A stretch of DNA of 12,657 nt from an uncultured Actinomycetes bacterium (lineage in GTDB: Bacteria > Actinomycetota > Aquicultoria > CAJVYJ01). Shown here one piece after another: positions 1 to 7,159 of this stretch; within the stretch, counting starts at the first letter, position 1; every line of letters starts with the position of its first letter. The stretch lies in contig CAJVYJ010000036.1 of the NCBI GenBank assembly GCA_913009475.1, forward strand, positions 1 to 12,657, written 5' to 3'. The notes beneath the pieces are model-generated. The model was not told the DNA's origin. It did not search any database and saw only the letters and a program-made list of their open reading frames with translations. A program made the translations under genes and the position numbers.

Positions 1-65
1 TTTTTTTAATGATCCGGCAACCACCGAGATCACCACTCTTCCCCTACACGACGCTCTTCCGATCT
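1..65 (+). other. Illumina P5 / Read-1 adapter contamination (not genomic)
   Basis: A T run (1-7) is followed at 8-65 by a 58-base stretch that matches the Illumina P5 plus Read-1 adapter along its whole length with about five substitutions, ending in the diagnostic GCTCTTCCGATCT. This is library adapter left by read-through of a short insert; genomic sequence begins at 66. The errors suggest it came from low-quality read ends. Confidence 0.97.
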
Positions 66-119
66 TTGAATTAATGGATAATCTATCCCTAAAAGTTCGC
101 CCAATCCTGTTTTAATCAT
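66..119 (-). CDS. fabK: Enoyl-ACP reductase II (FabK-like), N-terminal fragment cut by contig end
   Basis: Downstream of fabH on the minus strand an ATG at 119 opens a frame that runs uninterrupted to the adapter junction at 66, giving 18 residues, MIKTGLGELLGIDYPLIQ. This matches the conserved N-terminus of FabK and related 2-nitropropane dioxygenase-like flavoproteins (LLGI-YPIIQGGM type), with the glycine-rich continuation lost beyond the contig edge. FabK is the FMN-dependent enoyl-ACP reductase that completes each elongation cycle of type II fatty acid synthesis. The position 50 bases after fabH in a plsX-fabH run supports this, since plsX-fabH-fabK orders are common in anaerobes. The Shine-Dalgarno is weak (GGCGGGT about 7 bases upstream). 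A nitronate monooxygenase of the same fold cannot be excluded from 18 residues. Confidence 0.7.
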
Positions 120-169
120 TATATCTACCCGCCATATTTTTCTACTATTTCATCCTTTTAACAGATCGA

Positions 170-1165
170 CTAAGAACCCAGGCTCCATCTTATTACATTA
201 GCGCCCCAAGTAAGCCCGGCGCCAAAGGCGACCAAGACGATAATATCACCTTGCTTGAACCGGCCCGAAGCATAGGCTTCCGCTAGGGCCAGCGGAATAG
301 AGGCGGCACCGGTATTACCATAATTTTCTATATTGTTTACACCCTTTTCTTTGGCCAAGCCCAGTTTTTCAATAGCTTTTTCAGTTATACGCGTATTGGC
401 TTGATGAGGAATTAAAAAATCTATCTCATCAAGTTTTAAGCCGGCTTTGGCTATTACCGTTTGCACGCATTCAGGAATAATCCTAACGGCAAATTTAAAA
501 ACTTCCCGGCCATTCATAACTATTTTTTGAGCTGACGCCGGCGCCGCCCGGCTACAACTCATGCCGGAACCACCTACCGGTATCTTTAACATCCCGGCGC
601 CCCGCCCATCGGCGCCCATATAATCAGCTAATAATCCATAACCCTCATCGACAGGTCCTATGACGGCGGCAGCGGCCGCGTCCCCAAAAAGAACGCACGT
701 TGAACGATCGCTCCAATCTAAGAAACGCGTCATCGCCTCGGCTCCGATCAATAAGATATGGCGATATTCATCCGCAGCCATTAATTGTCGAGCCATCGAT
801 AATCCATATGAAAAACCACTACATGCCGCCTGCAAATCAAACGCCGGTTGATTCTTCATCCCCATTTTTGCTTGCGCCAAGCAGGCGGTAGACGGCCAAA
901 TCAACTCCGGTGAACCCGTTGTCATGATTATCATATCTATATCATCCGGCTCTAAGCCGGCGTTGGCAACCGCCTTGAGACCGGCGGCGGCCGCGATATC
1001 AGAGACATTTTCGTCTTCGCCTATTATATGGCGACTACTAATACCGGAACGCGATTTTATCCATTCATCAGAAGTCTCGACTATCTTTTCCAGGTCATAA
1101 TTAGAGAGAGTTTTTTTAGGTACTTCCGTACCTAAACCAATAATACCTATAGATTTATTTTTCAT
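170..1165 (-). CDS. fabH: Beta-ketoacyl-ACP synthase III (FabH)
   Basis: FabH condenses an acyl-CoA primer (acetyl- or branched-chain-CoA) with malonyl-ACP to start type II fatty acid synthesis in the cytoplasm. The 331-residue product has normal family length and the full catalytic triad: Cys115 in DLQAACSGFSYGL, His254 in LIPHQANTRI, and Asn284 in NYGNTGAAS. The N-terminal IGLGTEVP and TSDEWI-SRSGI motifs and the C-terminal AFGAGLTWGA motif are also present. The ATG at 1165 is preceded by AGGAGA (plus-strand 1168-1173) at short spacing, and the stop is TAG at 170-172. It lies 66 bases downstream of plsX and 50 bases upstream of a fabK-like start, so it is very probably in one operon with both. 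A related KASIII of secondary metabolism is unlikely given this context. Confidence 0.97.
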   Translation of the reverse strand: MKNKSIGIIGLGTEVPKKTLSNYDLEKIVETSDEWIKSRSGISSRHIIGEDENVSDIAAAAGLKAVANAGLEPDDIDMIIMTTGSPELIWPSTACLAQAKMGMKNQPAFDLQAACSGFSYGLSMARQLMAADEYRHILLIGAEAMTRFLDWSDRSTCVLFGDAAAAAVIGPVDEGYGLLADYMGADGRGAGMLKIPVGGSGMSCSRAAPASAQKIVMNGREVFKFAVRIIPECVQTVIAKAGLKLDEIDFLIPHQANTRITEKAIEKLGLAKEKGVNNIENYGNTGAASIPLALAEAYASGRFKQGDIIVLVAFGAGLTWGANVIRWSLGS

Positions 1166-1231
1166 TATCTCCTATAAGTCTTAATATCTCGCCAAATAAA
1201 AGCTATTTAATCACAAGATTATGAATATGTC

Positions 1232-2224
1232 TTATTTGATCTGTTCGCTTATGCCGTCAACTACCTTTAACTCTACCGCCATAGCTGCCGCTAAGACAGC
1301 GTTCGCGATAGCGGTCGGGCTGGAACTGCCGTGAGCGATTACACCGACTCCGTCTATGCCTAGAAGTGGTGAACCGCCATAATTTTCCGGATTTAACCGT
1401 TTTCTTAGTTTTTTTAAGCTGGAAAGTAAAAAAGTGGCCCCTAAACGACCGCGAAATGATTTTGATATCTCTTTTTTTATTTCCTTAAAAACCGAATCCG
1501 AAACACCTTCCATTAATTTTAAGGCAATATTGCCGGTAAACCCATCGCAAACAACTATATCCGAAGTACCTAAGGGTAAATCACGGCCCTCGACGTTTCC
1601 ATAAAAATTTAAGTCAGTTTTTCTTAATAGTTCATGCGCACGCAGATAAAGCATATTCCCTTTACTACTTTCTTCTCCAATATTCAACAGGCCGACGGAC
1701 GGCTTATTCTTACCGGACATGTGATGAAGATATATGCTCCCCATCTTCGCGAATTCAACCAGATTCTCAGCCCGGCAATCGGCATTGGCACCTGCGTCAA
1801 GAATCAAAGAAAATCCTCTTCTGGTGGGAAACATAGTCGCGATAGCCGGACGATCAATACCCTTAATCCTTTTGATTATCAATAAGCCCGCCGCGGTAAC
1901 GGCTCCCGTATTGCCGGCAGATACAAATGCGTCCGCTTCCCCTTCTTTAACCATTGTCGCGGCAACTACCAACGATGAATCAGTTTTTTTCTTAACCGAC
2001 CTTACCGGATGCTCGTTCATTCTTATCACATCCGAAGTGTGCTTAAGTAAAATATTTTTCGGCTGGTCATTAATGTGCGGTCTGATCTTGTCTACATTAC
2101 CCACAAGAATTATTCTTAGGTTGTCCTTGGCTTTCCGTAAAGCTTGCATAGCACCGTGAATATTTTGTTGTGGTGCGTGATCACCACCCATAGCATCGAT
2201 TGCTACTGTTATTTTTTCCGGCAT
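1232..2224 (-). CDS. plsX: Phosphate acyltransferase PlsX
   Basis: PlsX converts acyl-ACP and inorganic phosphate into acyl-phosphate, the donor PlsY uses to make lysophosphatidic acid; it is a peripheral membrane enzyme linking fatty acid and phospholipid synthesis. Family motifs occur in order: VAIDAMGGDHAP (residues 7-18), SAGNTGAVTAAG (102-113), DAGANADC (143-150), NVEGRDLP (210-217), CDGFTGNIALK (226-236) and GGSPLLGIDGVGVIAHGSSS near 283-302. The 330-residue length is typical. Two in-frame ATGs exist, at 2230 and 2224. A GGAG (plus-strand CTCC at 2231-2234) abuts the first with no spacer but lies 6 bases before the second, so I place the start at 2224. A good minus-strand promoter lies just upstream. 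The rpmF and DUF177 genes often found before plsX are absent; the upstream neighbour is divergent tldD. Confidence 0.97.
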   Translation of the reverse strand: MPEKITVAIDAMGGDHAPQQNIHGAMQALRKAKDNLRIILVGNVDKIRPHINDQPKNILLKHTSDVIRMNEHPVRSVKKKTDSSLVVAATMVKEGEADAFVSAGNTGAVTAAGLLIIKRIKGIDRPAIATMFPTRRGFSLILDAGANADCRAENLVEFAKMGSIYLHHMSGKNKPSVGLLNIGEESSKGNMLYLRAHELLRKTDLNFYGNVEGRDLPLGTSDIVVCDGFTGNIALKLMEGVSDSVFKEIKKEISKSFRGRLGATFLLSSLKKLRKRLNPENYGGSPLLGIDGVGVIAHGSSSPTAIANAVLAAAMAVELKVVDGISEQIK

Positions 2225-2230
2225 TATCAT

Positions 2231-2234
2231 CTCC
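2231..2234 (-). promoter_or_regulatory. Shine-Dalgarno of plsX deciding the start at 2224
   Basis: The minus strand reads GGAG directly abutting an ATG at 2230 and 6 bases before a second in-frame ATG at 2224. Only the second has workable spacing, which trims two residues from the longest reading frame. Confidence 0.7.
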
Positions 2235-2247
2235 GAATCAGGCCTGG

Positions 2248-2275
2248 ATTATAAATCTATTTGTTTATAAGTAAA
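2248..2275 (-). promoter_or_regulatory. Sigma-70-type promoter of the plsX-fabH-fabK operon
   Basis: On the minus strand, TTTACT (plus 2270-2275) is followed after 16 bases by a perfect TATAAT (plus 2248-2253). Transcription would start near 2241, giving a 5' leader of roughly 15-20 bases. An 8-bp palindrome, CAGGCCTG (2239-2246), sits at the expected start site and could be an operator; no known fatty-acid regulator site was recognised. Confidence 0.6.
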
Positions 2276-2351
2276 CCCATAATAATACTTTACTTTACCA
2301 CAAGCTCATCAATACATTAACATATTAAACCAGATTTATAATTCATTTTAG

Positions 2352-2380
2352 TTTACAATATACAGAAAGATTGCTAATCT
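2352..2380 (+). promoter_or_regulatory. Candidate promoter of tldD-tldE
   Basis: TTTACA (2352-2357) is followed after 17 bases by TAATCT (2375-2380), which is preceded by TG one base upstream, as in an extended -10. The -10 hexamer matches consensus poorly. It overlaps a 6-bp inverted repeat, AAGATT-GCT-AATCTT (2367-2381), that could be an operator. The rest of the divergent region 2225-2420 shows only AT-rich sequence. Confidence 0.35.
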
Positions 2381-2411
2381 TCTTATGTACCCTTTTATTA
2401 CCAATGTAGAT

Positions 2412-2415
2412 GGAG
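2412..2415 (+). promoter_or_regulatory. Shine-Dalgarno supporting a TTG start for tldD
   Basis: GGAG at 2412-2415 lies 5 bases before TTG at 2421, where homology to TldD begins. No ATG near this position fits the expected N-terminus, so initiation at TTG is preferred. Confidence 0.7.
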
Positions 2416-2420
2416 ATTAA

Positions 2421-3863
2421 TTGAAAGTAATTTTAAACGAAGCTTTAAATCAAGCGTCGATTCAAGGCGCCGCCTATGCTGATGTACGTATAGTTGAAAC
2501 CCTACTGCAAAGTCTTTCGGTAAAAAACGGTAAGTTGGAAGAGATCAGCTATAATTTAAGTTCCGGCTTTGGCGTAAGAGTTTTATATAATGGTTCTTGG
2601 GGTTTCGCCGCAAGCAATATTTTAAGCAAAGATGAAGCGGCGGCTATAACCCACTTGGCTATGGATATAGCTAAAGCCGGCAATTCGGTCCAAAAGCAAA
2701 AAGTCGACCTAACAAAAGCCGAGGCTGTCATCGGCCATTATAAAACTCCGGTTAAAATCGACCCGTTTAGTGTCCCGTTAGAGAAAAAAATCGATTTATT
2801 ATTACAGACGGATAAGATATTGCGCCAAGATAAACGGATAGCGGTAGCTGATTCAGGCATGTTTTTTATTAGAAAAAAAATCTATTTTGCCTCATCGGAG
2901 GGTTCTTTTATCGAGCAAGAGATTATTGAAAGCGGCGGCGGCATCAGCGCAATCGCTATCAAGGATGGTGAAATAGAAAGAAGGTCTTATCCCAACTCCA
3001 TGGGTGGTCAAGCGCAAACACGCGGCTATGAGGCTATTGATGATATGAGATTAGCTGAAAATTCCGAGCGTGTTCGGGATGAGGCCATCGCCCTGCTGCA
3101 AGCGGAGACTTGTCCCTCAAAAATTACCGATATCATTCTTGACAGCAGCCAACTCGCGCTGCAAGTGCATGAGTCCATCGGCCATCCTTGTGAATTGGAC
3201 CGGATTCTGGGAGATGAGGCTAGCTTTGCCGGAACCAGCTTTCTCTCACTTGATAAGGTCGGGAGCTTCAAATACGGTTCACCTCTTGTCAATGTTACGG
3301 CTGATGCTACCATACCGGGTGCCTTAGGAACATTTGGTTATGATGATGAAGGCGTACCCGCCCAAAAAACCTATTTAATCAAAGACGGCGTATTGACAGG
3401 TTTCTTGACCTCGCGCGAAAGCGCCGGACAACTTGGCCAAACCAGTAACGGCACTATGAGAGCCGATGGCTGGAACCGTTCCCCCTTGATACGGATGACT
3501 AATATTAATCTGTTGCCCGGGGATTGGAACTTCGAAGACCTTATTGCCGACACTGACGACGGCATATACCTTGAAACCAACAAAAGTTGGAGCATAGATG
3601 ATAAACGCATAAACTTCCAGTTCGCGACCGAAATTGCCTGGGAGATTAAGAACGGAAAGTTGGGAAAGATGCTGCGTCGTCCTAATTACACAGGTATAAC
3701 ACCTGAATTTTGGAGTTCTTGCGACGCCATATGCAACGATAAATACTGGACGGTTTGGGGTACGCCGAACTGTGGCAAGGGCGAACCTATGCAGGTGGCT
3801 CACGTAGCTCACGGTACTTCGCCATCACGTTTTCGTAATGTACAGGTTGGTGTCGGTAGATGA
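2421..3863 (+). CDS. tldD: TldD metalloprotease, catalytic subunit
   Basis: TldD is the zinc-bearing subunit of the TldD/TldE heterodimeric protease, which trims unstructured peptides; in Escherichia coli it matures microcin B17 and degrades the antitoxin CcdA. The 480-residue product carries the family's metal motif HESIGH (His250, Glu251, His255) followed by PCELDRILGDEASFAG. It also has a late cysteine, Cys451 in GTPNCGKGEPMQ, at the position of the third metal ligand, and a C-terminal HVAHGTSPSRFRNVQVG segment. Length is normal and no lesion is seen. Translation starts at TTG (2421) with GGAG 5 bases upstream. Its stop overlaps the tldE start in an ATGA arrangement, implying translational coupling and balanced subunit synthesis. 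The physiological substrate here is unknown; no RiPP precursor is visible next to it. Confidence 0.95.
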   Translation: MKVILNEALNQASIQGAAYADVRIVETLLQSLSVKNGKLEEISYNLSSGFGVRVLYNGSWGFAASNILSKDEAAAITHLAMDIAKAGNSVQKQKVDLTKAEAVIGHYKTPVKIDPFSVPLEKKIDLLLQTDKILRQDKRIAVADSGMFFIRKKIYFASSEGSFIEQEIIESGGGISAIAIKDGEIERRSYPNSMGGQAQTRGYEAIDDMRLAENSERVRDEAIALLQAETCPSKITDIILDSSQLALQVHESIGHPCELDRILGDEASFAGTSFLSLDKVGSFKYGSPLVNVTADATIPGALGTFGYDDEGVPAQKTYLIKDGVLTGFLTSRESAGQLGQTSNGTMRADGWNRSPLIRMTNINLLPGDWNFEDLIADTDDGIYLETNKSWSIDDKRINFQFATEIAWEIKNGKLGKMLRRPNYTGITPEFWSSCDAICNDKYWTVWGTPNCGKGEPMQVAHVAHGTSPSRFRNVQVGVGR

Positions 3864-5194
3864 ATAGCTCTACGATGGACAAGTATTTTGACTTAGTTAT
3901 GAAGACGGCCGCGGCTGATCAGACTGAAATAGTTATCTATACTGAATCTTCGGCGCTGACGCGTTTTTCTAATTCCGCCATTCATCAGAATATGGCGGAA
4001 AACAACTCAGCCATTTCCATCAAATCCATTAGCAATGGGAAAATCGGCACGGCTTTTACCAATAAAACCGATGATAGATCTATAATAGATACAGTGAAAG
4101 CAGCGGAAAAAAATGCTTCCCTCTCCCCTAAAGACGATGACTTCAAGACTCTACCGACCGGTAAGGCTGTAATTTCAACCAATGGTTATATTGACGATAC
4201 GGCTAAAGCTTCGCCTGGATTTCGCGCCGATGTCGTAGCTGATATTATCAAGCTTACGGATAAACATGACCTCATGGCTGCCGGTTCTTTTAGCACAACC
4301 GCAGGTCTTATCGGAGTAGCCAACTCATTGGGCGCTAAAAGTATCGGTAAAATCACTGAGGCTAATTTAAATCTTGTCATCATAGGCGCTGATAGTTCCA
4401 GCTATGCAGAGTTCTATGATAAAGACGTTAATAATTTGCGCTTGGAATCCATGGTCAACAAAGCCATAGAAAAAACCTTGCTCAGCGCGGGTCCAAAGAA
4501 GGTCGAACCCGGCAAATATGATGTAATTTTAGAACCGGCCGCCGTCGCGGATATGTTAGGTTTTTTAGCCTACTCCGGCCTGGGAGCCCAAGCGGTCCGG
4601 GAACATCGCAGTTTTATGAATAATAATTTTGGACGGCGATTAATAAGCCCGCTGGTCTCTTTTTGGGATGATGCCAATGACCCTGAAACTATCGGCTTGC
4701 CTTTTGATTTTGAAGCGGTTCCCAAACAAAAGGTTATATTTTTCGATAAAGGCATTGCTAAAAATGTTGTGTATGATTCATATACGGCCAATCGGGAAGG
4801 TAAAACATCTACCGGTCACGCCTTGCCGGCTCCCAACACTTTTGGACCGGTTCCCTTGAATATGATTATGAAAGCGGGAAATTCTTCGATAGAAGAGATG
4901 GTCGACTCGACGCAAAAGGGCATTCTGGTCACTCGATTTCACTACACTAACTTTGAGGACCCTTTAAAAACTATCTTCACCGGCATGACGCGAGATGGTA
5001 CATTTCTGATTGAAAACGGTAAAATCGTTTCCGGTATAAAAAACTTGCGCTTTACCCAAAGTATATTAGCGGCCCTTGATAAAGTCGAGATGATAACCAA
5101 GGATAGACATCTGGTTAAAGCATTTATTGGCTCTTGTCTGGCCCCGGCTGTAAAAATCTCCGATTTTAACTTTACCGGTGTCTCCGAATTATAA
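3860..5194 (+). CDS. tldE: TldE/PmbA metalloprotease, non-catalytic partner subunit
   Basis: This is the second subunit of the TldDE protease (PmbA in E. coli). It resembles TldD in fold but, as expected for TldE, has no HExxxH motif: the equivalent stretch reads AAVADMLGFLAYSG (residues 227-240). Family landmarks include PFDFEAVPKQKV (281-292), STGHALPAPNTFGPVPLN (317-334), TRFHYTNFEDP (358-368), FTGMTRDGTFLIENGKI (373-389) and NLRFTQSIL (395-403). At 444 residues it has the usual length. The ATG at 3860 overlaps the tldD stop by 4 bases; there is no strong Shine-Dalgarno, consistent with coupling. An internal ATG at 3875 (Met6) is a possible alternative. A strong hairpin follows the stop codon directly. 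Confidence 0.95.
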   Translation: MNSSTMDKYFDLVMKTAAADQTEIVIYTESSALTRFSNSAIHQNMAENNSAISIKSISNGKIGTAFTNKTDDRSIIDTVKAAEKNASLSPKDDDFKTLPTGKAVISTNGYIDDTAKASPGFRADVVADIIKLTDKHDLMAAGSFSTTAGLIGVANSLGAKSIGKITEANLNLVIIGADSSSYAEFYDKDVNNLRLESMVNKAIEKTLLSAGPKKVEPGKYDVILEPAAVADMLGFLAYSGLGAQAVREHRSFMNNNFGRRLISPLVSFWDDANDPETIGLPFDFEAVPKQKVIFFDKGIAKNVVYDSYTANREGKTSTGHALPAPNTFGPVPLNMIMKAGNSSIEEMVDSTQKGILVTRFHYTNFEDPLKTIFTGMTRDGTFLIENGKIVSGIKNLRFTQSILAALDKVEMITKDRHLVKAFIGSCLAPAVKISDFNFTGVSEL

Positions 5195-5243
5195 AAAAAG
5201 TTTTAGCTCTTTCATTGAGGGGCGTCACGAAAGAGCTAAAACT
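5193..5243. terminator. Strong hairpin closing tldDE; U-tract faces the minus strand
   Basis: A perfect 15-bp inverted repeat, AGTTTTAGCTCTTTC (5199-5213) and its complement (5229-5243), encloses a 15-base loop. On the plus strand it is followed only by a loosely T-rich CATGTTATTATTAT. On the minus strand it is followed directly by seven T's (complement of 5193-5199), which overlap the tldE stop codon. As drawn it is a canonical intrinsic terminator for antisense transcription and perhaps a weaker one for tldDE, so it may be bidirectional. Confidence 0.65.
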
Positions 5244-5326
5244 CATGTTATTATTATATCGGTTTTTTCAAGAAAAAATAAAGCCTAAATTAAACTAGAC
5301 CCAAATAGAACAGTTGCGATTAAATC

Positions 5327-6643
5327 ATGAAGCGCAAATTATTAATTTTAACCATAGCTTTTATAATCATCTCCGCCCCGATTCTTTATATATGGCAAGC
5401 GCTGGCTTATAAGGGCAGAATTTATCCCGGGACGCAAATCAACGGCTACGACGTCGGCGGCTTGACCCAAGAGCAGGCAGTCTCCTATCTAAAAAAGACT
5501 TTACCTAATACCAAGTATCTGCTTGTTTATACCAATAATTTTCACCGCCGTTTAAATTTGGCCGAATTTAAAGCTAGGCCTGATTTTATTTACGCGGCAA
5601 AAAAAGCCTATAAAGTTGGGCGTGGCTCCGGCCTGACCAAAGATCTGGCCACTGTTTTATTAAGCCGGTTTGAGCTAACCGTCGTAAACACCGACTATCG
5701 ACTTGATGCTGCCAAATTAAAGAATATGCTGAAGATAATATCGGTGCAAATCAATCAACCTCCGGTCAACGCTCAGCGCGTAGTCAGTGGTAATAAAATA
5801 ACCCTTATTCCCGGTCAAACAGGATATAAATTGATAATTGACTTAGCAGCTGAAGAGATAATGTCGACCTTGTCTGAAAATAGACGTAAAATAGAGCTAC
5901 CGGTGGTTAAAACATCGCCTAAGACAACGCTTGCTTCACTAAAAAAACAAAATATTAATTCGTTACTCGGTGAATTCCAGACGACCTTGAACCCGCACCA
6001 AACATCCAGAAATAATAATATTAAAATCGCTTCTAATAGAATCGACGGAACAGTTCTAACCCCGGGTTCCATATTTTCCTTCGATAAAATAGTCGGCCGG
6101 CGTAATCAGGCTAACGGCTTTCAGGCGGCGACGGAGATAAGAAACGGTAATTTGGCTAAAGGCATCGGCGGCGGTATCTGCCAGGTGGCTACTACTCTAT
6201 ATAATGCTTTTATGTCGGCAGGCCTACCTACGCTTGAGCGCCACATTCACTCCAATTATATCGCTGCTTATCCGACCGGTAGAGATGCAAGCATTGCCGA
6301 AGGCCGGTATGACTTAAAGTTTGAGAATAATACAAATAGCTCTGTCTTAATTAAAGTTTTGGTCGATAATGAGCGATTGATTATTAGAATATACGGTCGT
6401 AAAAACAACCGGGTAAATACTTTCACCAAGCCCATAGTGAAAAAGATGGTAGCTTATAAAATTAAATATATTACTGATAAAACGCTGCCGCCGGGAACAT
6501 CGTTAATAATCCAAAAAGGCATTGCCGGTCGTAACATATCGCTTGAGCGCTACGTAAAATCAAACGACGGCAAATTGCTCTTTAAAGAAAATATTATCAG
6601 TCACTACCAACCGCGTACGGAGATAATTAAAACCGCTCCCTAA
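5327..6643 (+). CDS. Membrane-anchored VanW-family protein with YoaR-like and G5-like domains
   Basis: The 438-residue protein starts with a basic N-terminus and one hydrophobic segment (about 5-27), a signal anchor or uncleaved signal that would place the rest outside the membrane. Residues about 35-200 resemble the putative peptidoglycan-binding (YoaR/PG_binding_4) region often found before VanW domains. Residues about 228-345 are the VanW domain: NNIKIASNRIDGTVL, PGSIFSFDKIVG, then GIGGGICQVATTLYNA and ERHIHSNYIAAYPTGRDASI. Residues about 371-438 look like a G5 domain (KYITDKTLPPGTSLIIQKG, GRNISLERYV, PRTEIIK). VanW proteins accompany some vancomycin-resistance operons, but most chromosomal copies, like this one, are cell-wall-associated proteins of unknown function; nothing here indicates resistance. 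No clear Shine-Dalgarno precedes the ATG, and I see no convincing promoter in 5244-5326. Confidence 0.88.
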   Translation: MKRKLLILTIAFIIISAPILYIWQALAYKGRIYPGTQINGYDVGGLTQEQAVSYLKKTLPNTKYLLVYTNNFHRRLNLAEFKARPDFIYAAKKAYKVGRGSGLTKDLATVLLSRFELTVVNTDYRLDAAKLKNMLKIISVQINQPPVNAQRVVSGNKITLIPGQTGYKLIIDLAAEEIMSTLSENRRKIELPVVKTSPKTTLASLKKQNINSLLGEFQTTLNPHQTSRNNNIKIASNRIDGTVLTPGSIFSFDKIVGRRNQANGFQAATEIRNGNLAKGIGGGICQVATTLYNAFMSAGLPTLERHIHSNYIAAYPTGRDASIAEGRYDLKFENNTNSSVLIKVLVDNERLIIRIYGRKNNRVNTFTKPIVKKMVAYKIKYITDKTLPPGTSLIIQKGIAGRNISLERYVKSNDGKLLFKENIISHYQPRTEIIKTAP

Positions 6644-6708
6644 GGTTTATGTCTAAATCTATTCGGGTATGAAAACAACTAGCCGAATTCCACACCTAAG
6701 GGGATAAT

Positions 6709-7158
6709 ATGTCTAAAGAACTTTTTCAACAATTGGTTGAGAGCAAGATAAAAAGAATTAACGAGCCTCGTTATTTTTCTCTTTTAAAGATAAACATAGA
6801 CGCTGATAGTGTTTATGCTACGCAACCTGATTCTCTGAATAAAATTATATATTCAGCCGTGAAACATATCAAAAAGGGTCTTCGCAACGCTGATAGCTGC
6901 ACTTTATCAAATAATGAGGTGAGCGTACTTCTCCCTAATACATCGACAAATAATGCCAGTAGAGCCGGGCTGCGAATAATATCCATGCTAAAAATTTATT
7001 TTGCAAAAAAAGATATTGTGTCCTTTAAAATCAGCTTCAGCCTATCATCTTTACCATTGAAAAAGTCAAATAAATCCTTCTGGAAAAAGGAAGCTGCTTC
7101 CTTGGGAAAAAGTAAACTCCCTAATCGCAACAGTGATATTAAAACTTCCTATTTTTAA
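6709..7158 (+). CDS. Small protein with a degenerate GGDEF-like domain
   Basis: A 149-residue soluble protein preceded by AAGGGG 5 bases before the ATG. Residues about 20-112 follow the GGDEF pattern: FSLLKINIDAD aligns with the metal-binding F-LLLIDIDHFK strand, HIKKGLRNADS with the V...LR..D helix, and NEVSVLLPNTSTNNASRAGLRI with the strand and helix after GGDEF. The signature itself is SNNEV (67-71) instead of GGDEF, and the first metal aspartate is Asn29. It therefore should not make c-di-GMP; at most it binds a nucleotide or a partner. The last 35 residues are basic and look disordered. It lies 65 bases after the VanW gene and may be co-transcribed with it. The GGDEF assignment rests on pattern recognition and is tentative; that this is a gene is well supported. 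Confidence 0.6.
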   Translation: MSKELFQQLVESKIKRINEPRYFSLLKINIDADSVYATQPDSLNKIIYSAVKHIKKGLRNADSCTLSNNEVSVLLPNTSTNNASRAGLRIISMLKIYFAKKDIVSFKISFSLSSLPLKKSNKSFWKKEAASLGKSKLPNRNSDIKTSYF

Positions 7159-7159
7159 G

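Noticed and set aside
1734..2159. 141-aa plus-strand reading frame inside plsX
   Set aside because: Shadow of plsX, which carries all family motifs on the other strand.
3375..3812. 145-aa minus-strand reading frame inside tldD
   Set aside because: Shadow of tldD, whose protein sequence and metal-binding motifs are clear in this region.
5245..5298. 17-codon plus-strand frame (MLLLYRFFQEKIKPKLN) after tldE, considered as a TldDE substrate peptide
   Set aside because: No Shine-Dalgarno at a proper distance, no RiPP-like leader/core pattern, and AT-rich sequence produces such frames by chance.
5327..6643. Vancomycin resistance function for the VanW-domain gene
   Set aside because: No vanHAX, ligase or two-component genes nearby; most VanW proteins are chromosomal and of unknown function.
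6661..6688. ATTCGG...CCGAAT inverted repeat as a terminator after the VanW gene
   Set aside because: Only six base pairs with a 16-base loop and no T-tract.
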